From an uncultured Veillonellaceae bacterium (GTDB lineage: Bacteria; Bacillota; Negativicutes; Veillonellales; Negativicoccaceae): DNA of 13,619 nt. Shown piece by piece: positions 1 through 6,626 of the stretch; within the stretch, counting starts at the first letter, position 1, and each line of letters begins with the position of its first letter. The position numbers and the translations under genes were made by a program. The stretch covers positions 1 to 13,619 of the forward strand of contig CAMYCX010000028.1 in the NCBI GenBank assembly GCA_947254705.1, read 5' to 3'. The notes beneath the pieces are model-generated. The model did not search any database. It was given only the letters and a program-made list of their open reading frames with translations, and was not told where the DNA came from.

Positions 1-236
1 AAACGCGATTTTTTGAGAGCGGCATTGTTTTTATGAATCACACCTTTGGAGGCTGCCTTGTCGATGATGCGCGCAGTTTTGGAAAATTCTTTGCGAGCGG
101 CATCGGCATCTCCTGCTTCTGCGGTTTGCAGCGTCTTTTTAATTGCAGTACGGATGCGCGATTTAACGGCGGCGCTTTGTGCACGACGTTCTGCGTCAGT
201 CTTCATGCTTTTGATGCTGGATTTGATTTGTGGCAA
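1..236 (-). CDS. rpsT: 30S ribosomal protein S20 (partial, 3' end missing)
   Basis: Ribosomal protein S20 binds 16S rRNA early in assembly of the small ribosomal subunit. Read on the minus strand from a TTG at 236-234, the protein begins MPQIKSSIKSMKTDAERRAQ and continues with the lysine/arginine/alanine-rich helical pattern of S20, including SRIRTAIKKTL and a C-terminal stretch ending near NNAALKKSR. About 78 codons are present; the family is about 85-90 residues, so only the last ten or so are lost beyond base 1. The TTG start is chosen because an AGGAGG sits 7 nt upstream (245-250) and the protein then begins exactly where S20 proteins begin (M-P-x-I-K-S). The gene is divergent from acpS. 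A plus-strand reading frame across the same bases has no recognisable product. Confidence 0.95.
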   Translation of the reverse strand, partial: MPQIKSSIKSMKTDAERRAQSAAVKSRIRTAIKKTLQTAEAGDADAARKEFSKTARIIDKAASKGVIHKNNAALKKSR

Positions 237-244
237 TGGTGTCA

Positions 245-250
245 CCTCCT
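245..250 (-). promoter_or_regulatory. Shine-Dalgarno of rpsT, decides a TTG start
   Basis: The minus strand reads AGGAGG followed by 7 nt and TTG. A GTG in the same frame overlaps the Shine-Dalgarno itself and so cannot be the start. This fixes TTG at 236-234 as the initiation codon. Confidence 0.8.
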
Positions 251-278
251 ATCGTGGTTCATTTGTTTATACCTAAAA

Positions 279-307
279 ATTTTATCATAAAAATGAGATA
301 TACGCAA
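279..307 (-). promoter_or_regulatory. Predicted sigma-70-type promoter of rpsT
   Basis: On the minus strand, TTGCGT (307-302) and TAAAAT (284-279) are separated by exactly 17 bp, about 45 bp upstream of the rpsT start codon. The -35 box lies close to the acpS ribosome binding site (about 317-322). The 93-bp gap between the divergent genes must also hold any acpS promoter. On the plus strand only weak matches are visible (TTGTTT at 263-268, TATCAT at 283-288, spacing 14), so no acpS promoter is called. Confidence 0.5.
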
Positions 308-329
308 GATTGTAGCAAAGGAGTATCCA

Positions 330-713
330 ATGGAAATCAGATATGGTACGGATATCGTGCGTGTAGAAAGAATACAGCGATTGTTGAATACTCGATTAAC
401 CGCAAGGGGGCGCCTTTTTACGGAGAAAGAGCAAGCGTATGCCGAGGCGCGAGGTGAAAATCGATATGAAAGTTATGCCGCTTTTTTTGCAGCGAAAGAA
501 GCAGTAATTAAAGCATTGCATGGAGATGTTTTCAGCACATGGCATGACATAGAGGTGCAACATGACGAATGCGGGGTTCCATCTCTTTGCTTGTCGGGGG
601 AAATAAAAGAGTATTGTTTTGATCTCGGGCTAAAAGCATCGACATTATCAATTAGCCATGAGCGGGAGTATGCAATTGCGGGAGTGATATTATGGGGAGA
701 CGAACATATATAG
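330..713 (+). CDS. acpS: Holo-[acyl-carrier-protein] synthase
   Basis: AcpS transfers 4'-phosphopantetheine from CoA to the conserved serine of acyl carrier protein, activating fatty acid synthesis; it is a cytosolic trimer. The 127-residue length is normal. Visible signatures are GTDIVRVERI (residues 6-15, with metal-binding D8), FFAAKEAVIKAL (52-63, with the catalytic/metal E57), WHDIEV (71-76) and the C-terminal SISHEREYAIAGVIL strand (107-121). The ATG at 330 follows AAAGGAG at good spacing. It overlaps the next gene, nnrE/D, by 22 nt, so the two are probably translationally coupled; acpS next to the NAD(P)HX repair gene is a familiar arrangement in Firmicutes. Confidence 0.95.
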   Translation: MEIRYGTDIVRVERIQRLLNTRLTARGRLFTEKEQAYAEARGENRYESYAAFFAAKEAVIKALHGDVFSTWHDIEVQHDECGVPSLCLSGEIKEYCFDLGLKASTLSISHEREYAIAGVILWGDEHI

Positions 714-2242
714 TGACTGCAGAGGAGATGCGCAACTGGGAACAACAATGGATAGAGCAAGGCGTATCTTCAGATATGATGATGGAAAGTACAGGGGGAC
801 AACTTTGGGGGAAATTGCAATCGGTAGTCCCGAAGAAAAAAGAGATACATTGTGTTATCCTGGCAGGATCCGGCAATAATGGCGGTGATGCGTTGGTATT
901 GGCACGGTATGCGTGGGCCGCAGGTTGGTATGTAACGGTGATTTTATTTGGACATCACAAGACAGTGGAAAACGCGAGCCGCCTTAGGCAGTTGGAAATG
1001 GCGACAGAGGGATCGGGGAGGTTTGATCGCTGCAAAGCAGAAGAAATTGACCAACCGCTTGCTGTAATATCAACAGCAGATATCGCTGTGGAGGGGATTG
1101 TCGGAACGGGATTACAAGGGGAATTGTGCAATGAATCGCAGCGCTGGGTGGCAGCGTTGAATGAGTGGCGCCGGTGGGGAGGGCGTGTAGCTGCCATTGA
1201 CGTTCCTGCCGGTGTTAACGGCACGAATGGTGATGTAACCTCTGTTGCTTTACAGGCGGATATGACATGGATGACGGGATGGCCTAAACGGGGGTTATAT
1301 TTTTACCCCGCAAGTGAGCATACAGGAAAGAAGTTATGCTTTTCACTCGGTCTTCCCGGTGACCCCAAATGGAAGAATGAACTGGTTGTGAGCGATACAC
1401 TAATGTTACGACGCCCCTTGCGTAAAAATAATGCACACAAAGGTACTCAAGGGCATGTAGCGATACTGGCAGGCAGTGAAGGGATGGAGGGGGCCGCTCT
1501 TTTGGCAGCACAAGCGGCGTTATATAGCGGGGCCGGGAAAGTGACATTGTGGGTCCCGAGAGGGATTCGCTCGCGATTGACCTTGGCTTTACCTGAAATC
1601 ATGGTTCGTAGTGTAGGGAACAATAGAGACACCATTTGGACGCCCGATATGATTCCCGATGTAGATCCTCAAATATATGATTCGGTTGTGCTTGGATGTG
1701 GAATTGGGCGTGCAGAAGAAACGATGCGATGGGCTGTCAAATTATTGACCGCTTGGAAACAACCGACGGTATTGGATGCAGATGGCTTGTTGGCACTTGT
1801 ACGACAAAAAGATATAAAAGGAACGGGAACGCTAGTATTAACGCCCCATGCAGGTGAGTTGGCATGCTTGTCTGCGCAGGATCATATCGCTGATGACAGG
1901 CAGCGCTGGGAGACAAGTGTCGGATTGGCGGCAACACGGAACACCATTGTTGTGGCTAAAGGCGCCCCCACTTTTATTGCCCTGCCGACCGGGGAGCACT
2001 ATGTCAATACAACAGGAAATGCAGGACTTGCTACAGCAGGAACGGGGGACACCTTGGCGGGCATCATCGGATCTTTAATGGCGCAAGGATTTAGTGCTGC
2101 ACAGGCAGCTGTATCGGGGGTTTATTGGCATGGCGCAGCAGCGGATATATTGGCGGCAGGAGGCTATGGTTTTACTGCCGGGATGGTGGCGCGGACTTTG
2201 CCTTCTGTGATGGGGAAAGGAGCGACAGATGCAAGGGGCTAA
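692..2242 (+). CDS. nnrD: Bifunctional NAD(P)H-hydrate epimerase / ADP-dependent NAD(P)H-hydrate dehydratase
   Basis: This fused enzyme repairs damaged NAD(P)H: the N-terminal YjeF_N (NnrE) domain interconverts the R and S epimers of NAD(P)HX, and the C-terminal ribokinase-like (NnrD) domain dehydrates the S form using ADP. The N-terminal domain spans about residues 1-225 and carries GSGNNGGDALVLAR (59-72), AIDVPAGVNG (168-177) and PKRGLYFYPA (198-207). The C-terminal domain spans about 235-510 and carries GSEGMEGAALLAAQAAL (261-277), DADGL (362-366), LTPHAGEL (383-390) and TAGTGDTLAG (448-457), with D453 the likely catalytic base. The 516-residue length is typical of the fusion. The start overlaps acpS by 22 nt and follows a GGGAG; the end overlaps the next gene by 14 nt. 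The fusion is also annotated nnrE/nnrD. Confidence 0.93.
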   Translation: MGRRTYIVTAEEMRNWEQQWIEQGVSSDMMMESTGGQLWGKLQSVVPKKKEIHCVILAGSGNNGGDALVLARYAWAAGWYVTVILFGHHKTVENASRLRQLEMATEGSGRFDRCKAEEIDQPLAVISTADIAVEGIVGTGLQGELCNESQRWVAALNEWRRWGGRVAAIDVPAGVNGTNGDVTSVALQADMTWMTGWPKRGLYFYPASEHTGKKLCFSLGLPGDPKWKNELVVSDTLMLRRPLRKNNAHKGTQGHVAILAGSEGMEGAALLAAQAALYSGAGKVTLWVPRGIRSRLTLALPEIMVRSVGNNRDTIWTPDMIPDVDPQIYDSVVLGCGIGRAEETMRWAVKLLTAWKQPTVLDADGLLALVRQKDIKGTGTLVLTPHAGELACLSAQDHIADDRQRWETSVGLAATRNTIVVAKGAPTFIALPTGEHYVNTTGNAGLATAGTGDTLAGIIGSLMAQGFSAAQAAVSGVYWHGAAADILAAGGYGFTAGMVARTLPSVMGKGATDARG

Positions 2243-3161
2243 AAAGGTGTTGACGATCCTGTTCATGCTGATATTGTTTCTTAGTGGATGTACATGGGCA
2301 GGACATAATGGTATTGGGGGCGGTGAGTGGCAGCGGACTATTCCGGTTGTTGGAGAATGGGCGGCAAAGCAGGATGGAACTCTTTATATTTACTGCTTGG
2401 ATGTCGGGCAAGGTGATGCGTTTCTGATTCAATGGCATGGAAAATGGACTATGATAGACACTGGAGATGTCAGTCATCGGGCACAAGTAGTAGATTATTT
2501 GAATCGGTATGGTGTTAAGCGTTTGGAATATCTGTTGATTACTCATCCGGATGGAGATCATTTAGGGGGAGCGTACTCTGTATTACGGCATGTTCCGGTA
2601 GGCGCTGTTTATGATAACGGACAAGAAAAGATCAACTATATGTATCGAACGTATTTGCGGACACTTGCACGAACGGGAGTAAAACGTATGACGGCACGTA
2701 GCGGGGAGACACTGAGTTTAGGAGAAGGTGTTAAGTTGATTTTGATGGGGCCGCCGGACCCGTTGATTACAAAAAAAGGTGGGAAAGCGGATTATAATAA
2801 CAATTCTATCATTACGATGCTTTCTTATGGAGATTTCCGAATGCTATTGACAGGAGATGCGGAAAAAGAGGAGGAAGAGTGGTTATGCCGAAATTATGGA
2901 CATCAATTGCGTGCAGCGGTGCTTAAAGTCGGTCATCACGGAAGTCATACCAGTTCATCTGCCGACTTTTTGAAATATGTAAAACCGCAAGTGGCAATTA
3001 TTTCTTGTGGGCGTAATAATTCGTACGGATTTCCTCATAAAGAATCTTTGGCAAACCTGAGAGAAATAGGAGCAAAGGTATATCGTACAGATCGAGACGG
3101 TACTGTTACCTTGACCACGGATGGTACGGCGCTGGCAATTAAACGAGAGGGAGAAAGATGA
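2229..3161 (+). CDS. Secreted MBL-fold hydrolase lipoprotein, ComEC/Rec2 C-terminal-like
   Basis: This looks like a stand-alone metallo-beta-lactamase-fold domain related to the C-terminal domain of the competence protein ComEC, without the ComEC membrane channel. Residues 1-21 are a lipoprotein signal peptide (KK, hydrophobic stretch, lipobox LSGC with C21), so the enzyme should be anchored outside the cytoplasm. Metal-site motifs follow in family order: LDVGQGDAFLIQ (57-68), DTGD (77-80), THPDGDHLGG (105-114, HxDxDH form), LTGDAE (207-212), VGHHGSH (234-240) and SYGFPH (265-270). ComEC-type MBL domains are thought to act on DNA; a nuclease or phosphodiesterase role here is inferred. An AAGGAG lies 6 nt upstream of the ATG. 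It overlaps nnrD by 14 nt and the DUF3006 gene by 4 nt. Confidence 0.85.
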   Translation: MQGAKKVLTILFMLILFLSGCTWAGHNGIGGGEWQRTIPVVGEWAAKQDGTLYIYCLDVGQGDAFLIQWHGKWTMIDTGDVSHRAQVVDYLNRYGVKRLEYLLITHPDGDHLGGAYSVLRHVPVGAVYDNGQEKINYMYRTYLRTLARTGVKRMTARSGETLSLGEGVKLILMGPPDPLITKKGGKADYNNNSIITMLSYGDFRMLLTGDAEKEEEEWLCRNYGHQLRAAVLKVGHHGSHTSSSADFLKYVKPQVAIISCGRNNSYGFPHKESLANLREIGAKVYRTDRDGTVTLTTDGTALAIKREGER

Positions 3162-3385
3162 AACAAGTCATTGTAATTGAACGAGAGACGGAGGATGGTT
3201 GGTGGGTTGTTGCAGAAGGCAGTGAAGAGGAGGTATGGCTGCCGCGTACGTGGCTCCCGCAAGATATAGATGTTGATACCGTGCTGCAGTATTCCGTAGA
3301 TATTGATGCGGAGAAGCAGAAAGAACTTTGTGAGGAAATGGCAAGACTAAAAATGGATGTTACAGACAATGTAAAAGATGAATAG
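3158..3385 (+). CDS. DUF3006 family small protein
   Basis: A 75-residue acidic protein of unknown function. It resembles DUF3006 proteins: an N-terminal beta-rich half starting with a short strand (MKQVIVIERET), a WLPRTWLP segment (residues about 27-34) where the family has a PR-x-hydrophobic-P turn, and a C-terminal helix (IDAEKQKELCEEMARLKMD, about 49-67). Its ATG overlaps the TGA of the MBL lipoprotein (ATGA at 3158-3161), which implies translational coupling. From general knowledge, DUF3006 genes often lie beside ComEC-like MBL genes, so this is probably a functional partner, but no activity can be read from the sequence. It has no signal peptide, so it is presumably cytosolic while its neighbour is exported. 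Confidence 0.75.
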   Translation: MKQVIVIERETEDGWWVVAEGSEEEVWLPRTWLPQDIDVDTVLQYSVDIDAEKQKELCEEMARLKMDVTDNVKDE

Positions 3386-3403
3386 ACTTTGTTTTCTTAC
3401 ATT

Positions 3404-3433
3404 CTGCGTATGCAAATCACTTTGATGTATAAT
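3404..3433 (+). promoter_or_regulatory. Predicted promoter of the amidase-GerMN lipoprotein pair
   Basis: A perfect -10 box TATAAT (3428-3433) lies 29 bp upstream of the amidase ATG; an acceptable -35, CTGCGT (3404-3409), stands 18 bp before it. A perfect 10-bp palindrome ATAACGTTAT (3432-3441) overlaps the end of the -10 box and the expected transcription start, and could be an operator. No terminator is visible between the DUF3006 stop and this promoter, so read-through from upstream is possible. Confidence 0.55.
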
Positions 3434-3462
3434 AACGTTATCGGTAAGAAAAGGAGTCGATT

Positions 3463-4506
3463 ATGAAACGATTGATATGGGGAGTTATGGCGTTGGCCTG
3501 TTTCCTTTTTGGGGGTGTATACGCCTATGCGGCTACTGAAGTCACGGATTTTCGTTGGGTGACACGCCATGATAGTCATATACCGTTTGTCAGGATGGTG
3601 CTGGATGTTGATAAATTACCTTCGGTCGATGCGAAACTGAACCGTGACGGAACAGTGTTGACGGTGGAATTGAAAAAAGCACAGGGAAATAAAATACAAG
3701 GTATGTATTCGTCACTGGATCCGGAGATTGTTGACGGAGTGCGAATTGAACAGGAAAAACGCGATTTGATATTGAGGGTTCGACTGCCGAAGTCAACGAC
3801 CAAAGACGATATTAAGGTGTTTCCGCTGAAAGCAGATCCGGAACATAATAAACCGTACCGTATAGTGATTGATGTGTACAAAGTGGTGCCACCACCAACG
3901 TTTGAGACAACAGCAGGTCTACAAGGCAAGATAATTGTTATAGATCCGGGTCATGGTGGCAGCGATACGGGGGCCATCAGTGCGAAAAATTTATTTGAGA
4001 AAGATGTCACTTTACCGATCGCATTGTATTTGAAACCGATACTGGAGAAGCGTGGTGCACAGGTGATTTTGACTCGTGACGGCGATTATGATGTCTATGC
4101 TCCACATGCTGATGCCGTGGCAGAATTGCAAGCACGTGTAGATATTGCAGAACGGGCATCGGCAGATGTATTTGTCAGCATTCATATTGATTCGTTTGTG
4201 CGTCCCACGGTTGGCGGAGTTACGACATATTATCACAAGAAAACCGTTTTCGATGAAATACTGGCAGAAGCAATGCATGAACATATTTCGCGGGTTCCTT
4301 CTTTTGATAATCGAGGTATACGAACTGCTAATTTTTATTTGCTTGTAAACAGCACAATGCCTTCTGCTTTGGTTGAGTTGGGATTTTTATCACACCCGAA
4401 AGAAGAAGAGAAATTGCGGAAAGACAGTGTCCGAAAAGAGTTTGCTCAGCAGATAGCAGACGGACTGGAGGCATATTTCAACCATGCCGCCCAAGTGGCC
4501 AAGTAA
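3463..4506 (+). CDS. N-acetylmuramoyl-L-alanine amidase (AMIN + Amidase_3)
   Basis: A zinc amidase that cuts the bond between N-acetylmuramic acid and L-alanine in peptidoglycan, used in cell separation and wall turnover. Residues 1-23 are a signal peptide (KR, hydrophobic core, AYA-A), so the protein is exported. Residues about 25-140 form an AMIN domain, which in relatives targets the enzyme to peptidoglycan. Residues about 156-340 are Amidase_3: IDPGHGGSDTG (160-170, zinc H164), FEKD (178-181, zinc E179), SIHID (239-243, zinc H241) and the catalytic glutamate in VELGFLSH (304-311, E305). All key residues are present and 347 residues is a normal length. AAAGGAG precedes the ATG. The gene is 12 nt from the GerMN lipoprotein gene and probably cotranscribed with it. 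It is AmiC-like, but the gene symbol is not certain. Confidence 0.92.
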   Translation: MKRLIWGVMALACFLFGGVYAYAATEVTDFRWVTRHDSHIPFVRMVLDVDKLPSVDAKLNRDGTVLTVELKKAQGNKIQGMYSSLDPEIVDGVRIEQEKRDLILRVRLPKSTTKDDIKVFPLKADPEHNKPYRIVIDVYKVVPPPTFETTAGLQGKIIVIDPGHGGSDTGAISAKNLFEKDVTLPIALYLKPILEKRGAQVILTRDGDYDVYAPHADAVAELQARVDIAERASADVFVSIHIDSFVRPTVGGVTTYYHKKTVFDEILAEAMHEHISRVPSFDNRGIRTANFYLLVNSTMPSALVELGFLSHPKEEEKLRKDSVRKEFAQQIADGLEAYFNHAAQVAK

Positions 4507-4518
4507 GGGGGAGTCAAG

Positions 4519-5049
4519 ATGTATCGAGGTATATGGGGAGCTTGTATAATATTTGTTGGAATTCTGTGTGGGGTGACTGCATGTACATTTGGTGAGTCAG
4601 CTCAGTTGCCGTCAGTACAAGAGCAAACAATGAAGGAATGGGAACTGGTTACTTATGTACCGGCAGATGATGCGGAACATCTTTTAGCCAAACGGATAAT
4701 CGTTAAAGCGCCACAGATGACGCCGAAGCTGGCACTAAAGAAAATGCTGGAGATGGATGCAAAAGAGGAGTATCCGTTGTTCCCGAAAGGGACAAAGGTT
4801 CTTTCTGTGAACGTTGATTCAAATACGAAAATTGCTACGGTTGATTTTTCGCGCGAACTGGTTAATAACAATACGGGCGGATCATTAGGTGAGATACTCA
4901 TGGTATATATCGTTACAAATACTTTAACCGGGATGGATGGAGTACAGTCTATTCGGTTCTCGGTAGAAGGGAAACATGTGGATACATTGACGGGACATAT
5001 GGATTTGTCACAACCGATTCGTCGTAACGAAGATATTATTTTGAAATAA
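4519..5049 (+). CDS. GerMN domain lipoprotein
   Basis: A small exported lipoprotein: residues 1-22 are a signal peptide ending in a lipobox (VTAC, C22). The remainder contains one GerMN domain (about residues 45-170), with the recognisable LALKKMLEM, SVNVDSNTKIATVDFSREL, IVTNTLTGMDGVQSIRFSVE and TLTGHMDLSQP pattern. GerMN was first described in GerM of Bacillus, a protein linked to spore peptidoglycan; the domain is also found in non-sporulating bacteria, where its exact role is unclear. Its position 12 nt after a cell-wall amidase, preceded by GGGGGAG, suggests a shared role in envelope assembly or cell separation. The 176-residue length is typical of single-domain members. An intrinsic terminator follows the stop by 5 nt. 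Confidence 0.85.
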   Translation: MYRGIWGACIIFVGILCGVTACTFGESAQLPSVQEQTMKEWELVTYVPADDAEHLLAKRIIVKAPQMTPKLALKKMLEMDAKEEYPLFPKGTKVLSVNVDSNTKIATVDFSRELVNNNTGGSLGEILMVYIVTNTLTGMDGVQSIRFSVEGKHVDTLTGHMDLSQPIRRNEDIILK

Positions 5050-5054
5050 TTATT

Positions 5055-5083
5055 AACGTGAAGCCGATAGCTTCACGTTTTTT
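5055..5083 (+). terminator. Intrinsic terminator after the GerMN lipoprotein gene
   Basis: A perfect 10-bp stem (AACGTGAAGC at 5055-5064 paired with GCTTCACGTT at 5070-5079), a 5-nt loop and a run of six T (5078-5083) begin 5 nt after the stop codon. It separates the amidase unit from the thiL operon. Confidence 0.9.
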
Positions 5084-5107
5084 CTACAGTCGAGAAATAA
5101 GGCGGTA

Positions 5108-5116
5108 TGGTACAAT
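5108..5116 (+). promoter_or_regulatory. Predicted extended -10 promoter of the thiL-tsaEBD operon
   Basis: TGG followed directly by TACAAT (5111-5116) matches an extended -10 element (TGnTAnAAT), 32 bp upstream of the thiL ATG and just after a terminator. No good -35 box is visible at 15-18 bp spacing, which is common for extended -10 promoters. Confidence 0.5.
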
Positions 5117-5148
5117 GGATAAAAATAGGGGAAATATAAAGGGAAACG

Positions 5149-6111
5149 ATGAAAATGCCGCAGGATGAGTTCGCGTGGATTCGGGAATGGGTGTCTCGTT
5201 GCCCCATTCATTCGTCGGCGGTAAAAGTACCGGTTGGAGATGATGCAGCGGTGACAGGTGTAGCAAGCGGCCAAGACCTAGTCAGCTGCATTGATACGAT
5301 GACAGAAGGAGTTCATTTTGATCGATCATGGATGACGATGCAGGAAATAGGTTGGAAGAGCATTGCTATCAACCTTAGCGACTTAGCTGCCATGGGAGCG
5401 AATTTTATCGGGGCTCAAGTGTCCGTTGTTGTGCCAGCTGATGTTGCAGTACAAGATGTCAGCAGCCTGTATGATGGAATGGGTGAGATATTGCGAGAAT
5501 ATCACGGTGTATTGTTAGGGGGAGATACAGTGCGCGGTTCTCACGACTTTACGGTGACTGTTGCCGCATTGGGGAGTATTCCTGCAGGAACTGCGGTTAC
5601 ACGTGCCGGAGCACGGCCAGGAGATCGATTGATATTAACCGGGCCGACAGGGTATTCCGGACTGATATGGCGTTCATGGCAACAACATCAAACTGTTTCG
5701 TCAAAATGGAGAGAAGCACATACTAGACCACGACCGAGATTAAACAAAGGGCGTGAATTGCGATTGGCCGGCGCAACGGCAATGAATGATATCAGTGATG
5801 GCTTGGTAGCGGATGTATATGAAATCGCGACTGCATCCGGCATATCATTTGCATTTGATGCCACACAATTTGATTGGTTGTCGGAAATGGAGAAAGAAAC
5901 GGCAAGCGGCGTTTTCTTGCCGCAAGAGCTTGCATTATATGGGGGAGAAGATTACGAGCTGGTTGCGACGTTGCCTGAGAATGCAACTGTACCAACGGGG
6001 GTACGGATAATCGGACATGCAGAATCGGGTCAAGGTGTATATTGGAATGAGGACGGTAAATCGGTTTTATTGCCGCCTAGGGGGTTTAATCATTTTCGGG
6101 AGGATACGTGA
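5149..6111 (+). CDS. thiL: Thiamine-monophosphate kinase
   Basis: ThiL phosphorylates thiamine monophosphate to thiamine diphosphate with ATP, the last step in making the cofactor; it is cytosolic and belongs to the PurM/AIR-synthase-like fold. Signatures in order are VGDDAAV (29-35), DTMTEGVHF (49-57), NLSDLAAMGA (75-84), GGDT (124-127), DISDGL (214-219), YGGEDYEL (264-271) and the C-terminal GFNHF (312-316). The metal- and substrate-binding aspartates are all present. At 320 residues it has normal length. The ATG at 5149 follows AAAGGG by 5 nt; a second in-frame ATG two codons later is possible. Its TGA overlaps the GTG start of tsaE (GTGA, 4 nt). No other thiamine genes are in the window, and thiL next to tsaE is a common pairing. 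Confidence 0.95.
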   Translation: MKMPQDEFAWIREWVSRCPIHSSAVKVPVGDDAAVTGVASGQDLVSCIDTMTEGVHFDRSWMTMQEIGWKSIAINLSDLAAMGANFIGAQVSVVVPADVAVQDVSSLYDGMGEILREYHGVLLGGDTVRGSHDFTVTVAALGSIPAGTAVTRAGARPGDRLILTGPTGYSGLIWRSWQQHQTVSSKWREAHTRPRPRLNKGRELRLAGATAMNDISDGLVADVYEIATASGISFAFDATQFDWLSEMEKETASGVFLPQELALYGGEDYELVATLPENATVPTGVRIIGHAESGQGVYWNEDGKSVLLPPRGFNHFREDT

Positions 6112-6626
6112 CTTATCAACAGGAATATATGGTAAATTCGGCGACGGAAACAAAAGAATTCGGTAAGGTGATCGGGCGGCATGCTGTAGACGGTCTTGTC
6201 ATCGCTTTCCAGGGAGATCTGGGAGCCGGAAAAACCCATTTGGCTCAGGGAATTGCAGAAGGAATGGGGATTAGCGGTACAGTCGCAAGTCCTACCTTCA
6301 CTTTGCTAAATGAATATGAAGGTCATAACCATCTTGCCCTGTATCATTTTGATCTGTACCGTCTGGAGCAGACAGAAGAGTTGGATGGCATTGCATTTTA
6401 TGAATACGGTACGGAAGGTGTAACATTAATTGAATGGGCCGATAGATTCTTTGATGAAATCTCTCCGGACGCAATCTGGATACAGTTAGAAAAAACAGGA
6501 GAAGAGACCGTACGAAAGATTGTCGTCAAAGTGCCATTAAAACGGTTAAATTGGTGGAAGGAGGTGGAGGCAGATGTGGTTGGCTCTGGATACATCAGGA
6601 CGAACCTCTACGGTGGCTCTGACTGA
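6108..6626 (+). CDS. tsaE: tRNA t6A biosynthesis ATPase TsaE
   Basis: TsaE is the P-loop ATPase that drives turnover of the TsaB-TsaD complex in making the t6A modification at position 37 of ANN-decoding tRNAs. The Walker A motif GDLGAGKT (36-43), SPTFTLLNEY (61-70), HFDLYRL (80-86) and IEWADRF (108-114) are all visible. The start is a GTG inside the thiL stop codon, with GGGAGG 4 nt upstream; an ATG at 6129 is a weaker alternative, with no comparable binding site. At 172 residues the protein is a little longer than usual (about 150). The extra C-terminus, after about residue 150, is read from bases that also encode the tsaB start: the genes overlap by 53 nt. Confidence 0.94.
   Translation: MTYQQEYMVNSATETKEFGKVIGRHAVDGLVIAFQGDLGAGKTHLAQGIAEGMGISGTVASPTFTLLNEYEGHNHLALYHFDLYRLEQTEELDGIAFYEYGTEGVTLIEWADRFFDEISPDAIWIQLEKTGEETVRKIVVKVPLKRLNWWKEVEADVVGSGYIRTNLYGGSD

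Noticed and set aside
33..290. Plus-strand open frames over the first 290 bases
   Set aside because: They lie antisense to rpsT, have no recognisable domain and no good ribosome binding site. The minus-strand S20 reading is unmistakable.
5055..5083. Possible ANTAR-regulated antitermination hairpin upstream of thiL
   Set aside because: The loop has 5 nt (CGATA), not the A1/G4 hexaloop of ANTAR targets, and there is no adjacent first hairpin. It fits a plain terminator for the upstream gene.
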